Below, piece by piece: positions 57,956-64,000 of a stretch of 64,000 nucleotides of DNA. Source of the DNA: Bos javanicus (lineage: Eukaryota > Chordata > Mammalia > Artiodactyla > Bovidae); NCBI RefSeq assembly GCF_032452875.1, contig NC_083885.1, positions 35,939,925 through 36,003,924 of the forward strand. The letters run 5' to 3'. Positions within the stretch are counted from its first letter, which is position 1. Every line of letters begins with the position of its first letter. The notes below the pieces were generated by a model. That model was not told the DNA's origin. It did not search any database and saw nothing but the letters and a program-made list of their open reading frames with translations. The translations under genes and the position numbers were made by a program.

Positions 57956-58765
57956 CAGGCCTCACTACCGTATCTTTAAAATGGGGTCACAGGCCAGCTC
58001 AGCTTCCTCGTAGGCTGGGCTGCACAGTCCCCCTAGAAACACCAAAGGATCAGGAGAGGCTGAGGCCTGGTTCTGCCTGCCCTGGACCCCGGACCTCTGA
58101 CCCCAGGCCTTTTGGAGTCCAGGGAACCACTGCCCCTCCTCCTTCTTTGTAGTTACCACTCCCGCTGGAGGGCGAGGAACCCAGAGTAGAGACAAGAAGG
58201 TTACCGTCTGGACTGGAAACTGTCTCCATGGAGAGGAAGGGGTTAAGGTGGTCATAGTGGTCATTGAGTTGCAGTCCCAGAGCTCCCTAGGCACAAGTCC
58301 ATTTGAGGAGGGTGGCCTGACACCCTCGCTGTGGAGCTGGGCTGGACTTATTTTAAACTGGGTGGAACAAAGGACTCGGTGTCTCTGTGGTCTGTGGCCT
58401 GTGCACGTGCCAAGACTGTGGTGGGAGGGACACCAGTGGGCCAAGCTCTCAGCCCTCATCTGACCCCCTGAGGGTCATGCCTGCAGGGGTGGTGCCCTTC
58501 CTCCACCCCAAGGTCTACTTGACTCCCCTCAGGCCAAGTAGACAGGGAAGGTCCATTCAGAGGTCCTGGCCTGAGGCACTTGAGCAAGTCAAGGCAGATG
58601 CTTAGGGGTGGGCTCAGTAGCCATGGTAATGACGAGAAGCTGAGGCTGGATCAAGGTCACTCAGGCCGAGGGAGTAGGAACATCTTGTGAGATGGAAAAG
58701 CTCAGGAGAGAATACATGCAGGGGGTGAGGGGGACAGGAGGGCCTTTGGAGGAATGGGGGCGGGA
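57956..58765. other. Unique GC-rich stretch
   Basis: Minus-strand frame 57,965-58,459 (164 codons) is open but resembles no family I know; GC content explains its length. Confidence 0.4.
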
Positions 58766-58769
58766 CGTA

Positions 58770-58985
58770 CACTGTTAGACTTGAGCCAGACCACCTGGGT
58801 TCAAGCCCCAGCCTGGTCAATTACCAGATGTTGTGTGACCTTGGGCAAGTTAGAGAATCTCTCTGTTCTTCCATTTACTCATCTGTAAAATGTGGGTCAT
58901 AATAGTAACTTACACCAAGGACCACTGAGAAGGTTAAAGGAATAAAGCGGGAAACACTTAGAACCCTACCTGACACTTTGCAGAC
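58770..58985 (+). repeat. MIR SINE, near full length
   Basis: 'ccacctgggttcaagcccca', 'gttgtgtgaccttgggcaag', 'ccatttactcatctgtaaaa' and 'gggaaacacttagaacccta'. Confidence 0.9.
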
Positions 58986-60041
58986 CCCTGTGGCTCAGAC
59001 TGGTCCCCGCCCTGCTCTGTCCCTCAGTGAGTAGACAAGGACAGTTGGTCTCCTGTGACCCCCTTTCCTCTGTGAGTGGCAGGAAAGGAAGGATCCCCGC
59101 CTCAGGGCTAGCAGTGAGGCCAGTCCTGGCTGCTTCACTACCCAAATGTATGGCCTCCAACAAATCACTGGGATTCTCTGAGCCAGTCCCCGCACTGGCC
59201 GTGTTGGGGTGATGATCCCCGCCTCCAGGGTCATTTAAGGACTGGGTGGGAGACAAAGGGAAAGACCCAGCCTGGGGCTGGCATGCTACAATGCTCAGCT
59301 CCTCCCCCAAGGCCTCGGTGACTCATTAGTGTAGCAAGGGACCCTAGGACCAAGATAGCAAGTGCTGCCAGTTTCAGTTCCTTGATTTCTCACCAGTCCA
59401 CCCCCTCCCTGGCAATTCCACCTCCTTTGGCCTTGTTCAGGCCCCCTAGACGTCAGTTCTGACCCTTCACACTCAGAATGAACTTTATAACATATGAATC
59501 AAAGCTTGGGACTCCCTGCCTACCACTGTCTCTGGCTCCCCACCGTCCTCAGGGGAAGGTTCAGATGACTTGACCTGATCTGTTAGGCCGGTGTGACCTG
59601 TCCCTGCCTGCTCCCCACCACCATTCCCACAACTGCCTTCAGCACGCGCCACATAGCAGCTACATGGAGTGACTTGTTCCCTGGACACCGCCTGGCACTT
59701 TTCTGTCTCCAGCTTTCCTGTATGGAGTTTATCAAACAAGCCAGACTTGGCCTCTGCAAACCCCGCCTTCTCCCTAGTCTCACCTCCACCTGTCAGGAAA
59801 CCTCTCAAGCACGCTCCAGATCTTTTCCAGCCACCCTCATGTAATCAAGTATCTGTCCTACTTTGACCTCATCTTGCCTCACCACAGAAGCCTGCAGTGG
59901 GACAAGGAGGTTGTGGGGGGCCTGTCTTGTCTTTCTTGCTCCAGCTCACCCTCCACTTGCCAGATGCTGTGTAGTCCATCTCTTTGGGGATGGACTAGGG
60001 AGGGGGTGTGAGGTGGAGAGAGAAGCAAGAAGGACTTTCTT
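58986..60041. other. Unique non-coding stretch
   Basis: No exon or repeat recognised; short chance frames on both strands. Confidence 0.4.
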
Positions 60042-60288
60042 TTAAATTTTTATTTATTTATTTATTTTTGGCTGTGCCGAGTCTTTGTTGCTGCACGCAG
60101 GCTTTCTGTTGCTGCAACCAGGGGCTTCTGTTGTTGCGGAGAATGGACTCTAGGCAGGCTGGCTTCAGCATTTGTGGCAAAGGGCTTAGTTGCTCCATGG
60201 TATGGGGGATCTTCCAGTACCAGGGATCAAACTGGTGTCCTCTGCATTGGCAGAGAGATTCTCAACCACTGACCACCAGGGAAGTCCC
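60042..60288 (-). repeat. CHR-1-like SINE, full length, inverted
   Basis: (ATTT)n tail side 'tttatttatttatttttggc', body 'gtctttgttgctgcacgcag' and head 'accactgaccaccagggaag'. The 15-bp duplication aagaaggactttctt / aagaaggtctttctt has one mismatch (60,027-60,041 and 60,289-60,303). Confidence 0.95.
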
Positions 60289-60303
60289 AAGAAGGTCTTT
60301 CTT

Positions 60304-61695
60304 GATGCTGCAGCTAGGATCCAACATCCTGACCTTCTCTGTGACTGATGTGTAACTTCTGGATCTTTCTCAGCTGGGTGTTTGCATGGGTTCCTCAGAG
60401 CTCCTCCTCATGCCCTCCCCAACGAGGAACCTCCAGATGCAACTCTCGGGAATGGGGTTCACCTCCTCCAGTGGCCATTTGTGACCTATGCCAGCCTCTT
60501 TCTGTCACTGCCCCTCACCTGGAAGGAAGCTCTATTGGGCAAGATCCCTTTATGATGAGCCCAGGCCAGCTCCTGGATTTGGGAGTGTGGAGCGCACACT
60601 TGGTAGGTATCTGTCAGCCACTGTGAGAGGTTTGGATGTTAGCATTCTAAGAATGTGGGGGATCCCCCAGAGGGTTTGAGGCAGGGCAGTGAAATGATAG
60701 ATGTCTACTGTACCTGTTTAGGCAAAGACAGTGGCCTTTCTCCTGGATGGAGCTATGGAGGACAGGAGAGCTGGCCAGCTTGAAGGTGGAGCTGATAGAA
60801 TTGCCACTGGTTTGCACGTGAGGGCAACAAAAGGAGGAGTCCAGTGTTTTGGGTGAGTAACTGGGTGAATGGAGGTGCCAGTCATTGAAAAGAAGAAGTC
60901 CAGAGTGGAGCAGGTTGAAGGGGCAGACATCAAGGGCTCAAGTCTTGATCCTGCAACATTTGAGATGCCTGTCAGGTACCTAGTGGAACTATCAGGAAAT
61001 GGATATAAACGCAAGGCTTCCACCAGCTCATATGGTGCCTTTGTGTGGAGGAAGGAAGGCCGTCCTTTCCTTCAGGCAAAGGTGGCCTCCTGCCAGGGCA
61101 CACGGCTGGGTGAGCAGAGCACAGCTGGACCTCAGCCCCATGGGTCCCCTTGGCCACCCACCCACCCTTGTGCAGTAAACAGACTCCAGAGCTCTGTGCA
61201 GCAGCTCACATCCGGGGGCAGCTCACAGGCCTGGAGCTCAGGGGAGCATGTGGGGCTGTGGAGCTGATGGGATGCTTATTTGGATGCTGGTGGGAAAACA
61301 ACTCCCCAGCCAATGTGGGGAAGAAGGACTGGGGTGTGCCTATGTGGATGAGAGCCTTCCTCTCCAGGTCAGAGCTCTCCTCATCCTGCAGGTGAGGCCC
61401 CGCTGCTGCCCTGCCAGGCTGAGTAGCTGTGGGCCCCCCACTCCTGTCTTCTCTGGGCTCATCCTGGGGAATGCCACATGGGTCGGGGTGGGGAGGCCTC
61501 ATTCTCTGTCCTCTCACTTTCCATCCTTGTCACAGGGGCACTGACCTCTGTCACTGTGCTGATGTACGTAGTGTCTCCCAAGGGGTCTGTAAACAGGTTA
61601 AGCACCAAGCTGTGGGGAGGGACGTTCAGAGTGCCCCTGTGCACCCAGCGGGGGAGGAACAAGCCAGAGAGACCGTAATGGCAAGAGAAGCAAAT
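60304..61695. other. Unique non-coding stretch
   Basis: No exon recognised with confidence. Open frames at 60,869-61,267 and 61,459-61,899 do not resemble known proteins; the latter overlaps a MIR. Confidence 0.4.
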
Positions 61696-61699
61696 AGCC

Positions 61700-61945
61700 A
61701 GGCATTTGGTAGAGGGGTGGTTGGCATCAGACTGCCTGGATTCCAATGCAGGGCCAGTTCTTACCAGCTGGGTGACCTCAGCAAGTCCATCACCAGCTTT
61801 GAGCCTCAGTTTACCCTGTAAAATGAGGATGGTAATAGTATCTGCCTCATAGGCTGTGGTGAGGAATGAATGAGTTCTTTCACATAAAGCACTTAGCACA
61901 GTACTTCAAATTGTAAATACCCACTCCATCAATATTAGCTTACAT
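61700..61945 (+). repeat. MIR SINE, near full length
   Basis: 'catcagactgcctggattcc', 'agctgggtgacctcagcaag', 'tttgagcctcagtttaccct' and 'aaagcacttagcacagtact'. Confidence 0.9.
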
Positions 61946-62525
61946 GGTGTATTCTAGAAAAGCCCTTCCCAGGGGAATCCCAAGGCCCCCTACTAGTTGC
62001 TGACCTGACCTAAGCAGGGAGGTCAGGAAGTGGCAAGCGGACTTGCTGAGCTGGTAAAGCTGGGAGCTCCTTCCTGCCTCCCCAGATTGCGCACCCGAGG
62101 GCTAGCACCCCCAGACCCCCCAGAGCTGGGTAGAGGTCAAGCTTGAGTCATAGCCGCTGAGCAGGGACTCTCCCCTTTGCAAACACTTCCAAGAAAGGTA
62201 GTTTTACAACTCCTCAGGACCCATGCAGAATTGTACAGCCCACATCTTCTGTATTTTCCTGTGGTTGCACATGAACCCTGAGAGGCCTAATCTTACACGT
62301 GAGTCCTTTTCTGTCTTCAGAGCAAAAGGAAAGTGAACTTGGCATAGGAATCTTTGTGAAGCCTCCCCCAGACCTTCTCTTCAGCCTCTGTGGGGACCTA
62401 AGACCCTATAACATCTGATCAGTGCCTTAGACTCTTCTTCTAGAAAAAAACAGTCTCCCAAATACATGTGCTCACAGGCCAAACTTTGCAAGTTTCCTCC
62501 TCCTTTAGGAAAGGTTCCTGATTTG
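61946..62525. other. Unique non-coding stretch
   Basis: Nothing recognised. Confidence 0.4.
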
Positions 62526-62529
62526 ACTT

Positions 62530-63030
62530 GGTGATTAGGCTGGTGGGCTCTGCAGTTGAATTTTCAGAGTTCCAAGGCTGCTGCTTTTATTTACTGACTA
62601 TGAGACCTTTAACATGTCACATGCTATCTCTGAACCTTAGTTTTCTTATCTTTAAAATGGAAGCGGCATTATGGACATGGGGAGAGGGGAGGAGAGGGTG
62701 AGATGTATGGAAAGAGTAACATGGAAACTTACATTACCATATGTAAAATAGATAGCCAATGGGAATTTGCTGTATGGCTCAGAAAACTCAAACAGGGACT
62801 CTGTATCAACCTAGAGAGGTGGGATGGGGAGGGAGATAGGAGGGAGGTTCAAAAGGGAGGGCATATATGTAAACCTATGGCTGATTCATGTTGAGGTTTG
62901 ACAGAAAACAACAAAATTCTGTAAAGCAATAAACCTTCAATTAAAAAATAAATTAATTAAAAAAAAGAAAAAATGGAAGTGGCAGTGGTGGTTCCTTCAT
63001 AAGGTTTTGAGAGGGTTAAATATAGGGTGA
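62530..63030 (+). repeat. MIR SINE split by an L1 insertion
   Basis: First half 62,530-62,668 ('actgactatgagacctttaa', 'taaaatggaagcggca'). The second half resumes at 62,985 ('gtggtggttccttcataagg', 'agagggttaaatat'). Confidence 0.75.
62669..62969 (+). mobile_element. Ruminant L1 (L1-BT type) 3' end
   Basis: 'atggggagggagataggagg', 'ctgattcatgttgaggtttg' and 'aaattctgtaaagcaataaa' then an A-rich tail. The 15-bp duplication aaaatggaagcggca / aaaatggaagtggca (62,654-62,668 and 62,970-62,984) falls within the MIR. Confidence 0.92.
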
Positions 63031-63056
63031 CTAACTTGTCCCATTTGGGACTTCTC

Positions 63057-63280
63057 GTTATTATTAACTGTTTATTTTTATCTATTTGTTTGACTGTGCC
63101 GGGTCCTAATTGCAGCACACAGGATCTTTGATCTTCATTGCAGCACGCGGGATTTTTAGTTGCAGCATGCAAACTCTTAGTTGTGGCATGTGGGATCTGG
63201 TTCCCTGACCAGAGATCTGACCCAGTCCTCCTGCATCATTGGAAGTGCAGTGTTAGCCACTGGACCACCAGGGAAGTTCC
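63057..63280 (-). repeat. CHR-type SINE, inverted
   Basis: 'ttgtttgactgtgccgggtc', 'gatctggttccctgaccaga' and 'ccactggaccaccagggaag'. The 11-bp duplication is tgggacttctc / tgggacttttc (63,046-63,056 and 63,281-63,291). Confidence 0.92.
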
Positions 63281-63489
63281 TGGGACTTTTCCATTTTTAC
63301 ACTGGAAGTCCCACTTTCAGGGGACTTCCAATAGTAGACAGTAGTGGACAAACCAGGACAGTTGGACACCCTAGAAAATGACATAATGCCCAGAAAGCAG
63401 TTATCCCAGTGCAGGCAGTTCACCCAAGTCCCCTCATTCTCAGCAGATACTGCTGGGCTTTTTCCTAATTAATCCATCCGATAGAAATG

Positions 63490-63650
63490 TTGCCCTGGGG
63501 ATCAGGAGTCCAGGACTCAGTTCACCACTCTGTCCCCATCCTGCTTTAATGGGCTCCTGGGCAAACCTCCAGCCTCCCTGGGCCTCAGTTTGCTCACCCA
63601 TCAAACAAGAGAGATGAACTAGAGAGTCACTGGGGATTCTTCCCACTAAA
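63490..63650 (+). repeat. MIR SINE, diverged
   Basis: 'atcaggagtccaggactcag', 'ctgggcaaacctccagcctc' and 'ctgggcctcagtttgctcac'. Confidence 0.65.
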
Positions 63651-64000
63651 GCCTGTGAGATTTATTCAGGGATGCTCTCCCAGTGTCTGGTAAGGCAGCC
63701 TTGAACGTGGATGGCATAGGTATGCGCTTGCCTGATTGACATGTCAGTGAGAGGAGCCCACGTGTATTCTAGGAACACAGTCTGCCCAGGGAGAAGCCTG
63801 GATTGGAAATTTCCTTGGCACCTGTTCTCAGCCATGCCTCCTCCTTAGGGCTGAGAAAATGGGGAGAACACGGAGACCCTCTTCAGTCCTGAGAGTTAGG
63901 TAGCCCAGCATTTCAGACCCAGCATCTAGAACAGAACTTGAAACATGGACGGTGACCAACACACATTTATTTGCAAGGTGAATGGATACATTTGTCTGGT
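63651..64000. other. Unique non-coding end of window
   Basis: Nothing recognised. Confidence 0.4.

Noticed and set aside
1..64000. A CRISPR array, phage, operon or other prokaryote-type system
   Set aside because: The whole window has ruminant repeat content and no spaced direct repeats, operon-like gene runs or ribosome-binding pattern.

Overview
The window is ruminant (bovid) nuclear DNA, almost all intronic or intergenic. The diagnosis rests on its repeats: BovB (RTE) 3' ends, Bov-tA and dimeric Bov-A2 SINEs, tRNA-Glu-type CHR SINEs and 3' ends of the ruminant L1 (L1-BT type). These sit among older mammalian MIR, L2, L1M and a probable MaLR LTR remnant. Cattle cannot be separated from sheep, goat or another bovid by eye. 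No bacterial-type operon, CRISPR array, rRNA or functional tRNA gene was seen.

Layout. 0-11 kb: unique sequence with scattered MIR/L2, one BovB end, one inverted L1-BT end and two SINEs. 11.3-13.45 kb: a CpG-rich promoter region with Sp1-type GC boxes, two opposed NF-Y CCAAT boxes and two opposed ZNF143-like sites, which looks like a (probably bidirectional) housekeeping promoter. I could not recognise the gene it drives. 13.7-39 kb: intron-like DNA full of SINEs and old LINEs, with one candidate exon at 21.94-22.09 kb. 39.2-43.2 kb: a nest of transposons, with an old L1 carrying a younger L1, which carries a HIGD1A retrocopy and a Bov-A2 SINE. 43-52.4 kb: GC-richer unique DNA ending in three candidate exons that share one reading frame and are followed by an AATAAA at 52,341. 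52.4-64 kb: old L1 3' ends, several MIRs, CHR SINEs and a fresh-looking L1-BT end inserted inside a MIR.

The only protein-coding sequence recognised with confidence is the retrocopy of HIGD1A (HIG1 hypoxia-inducible domain family 1A, a small inner-mitochondrial-membrane protein) on the minus strand at 40,819-41,100. It is intronless, full length (93 codons), free of stops and frameshifts, and bounded by a 15-bp target-site duplication. Most other open frames are chance frames in GC-rich or repeat DNA. No gene cluster working as a system is visible. The points most worth a second look are the intact retrocopy, the orphan CpG-island promoter, the three-exon candidate near 50-52 kb and two short near-perfect palindromes at 44.7 and 46.4 kb.
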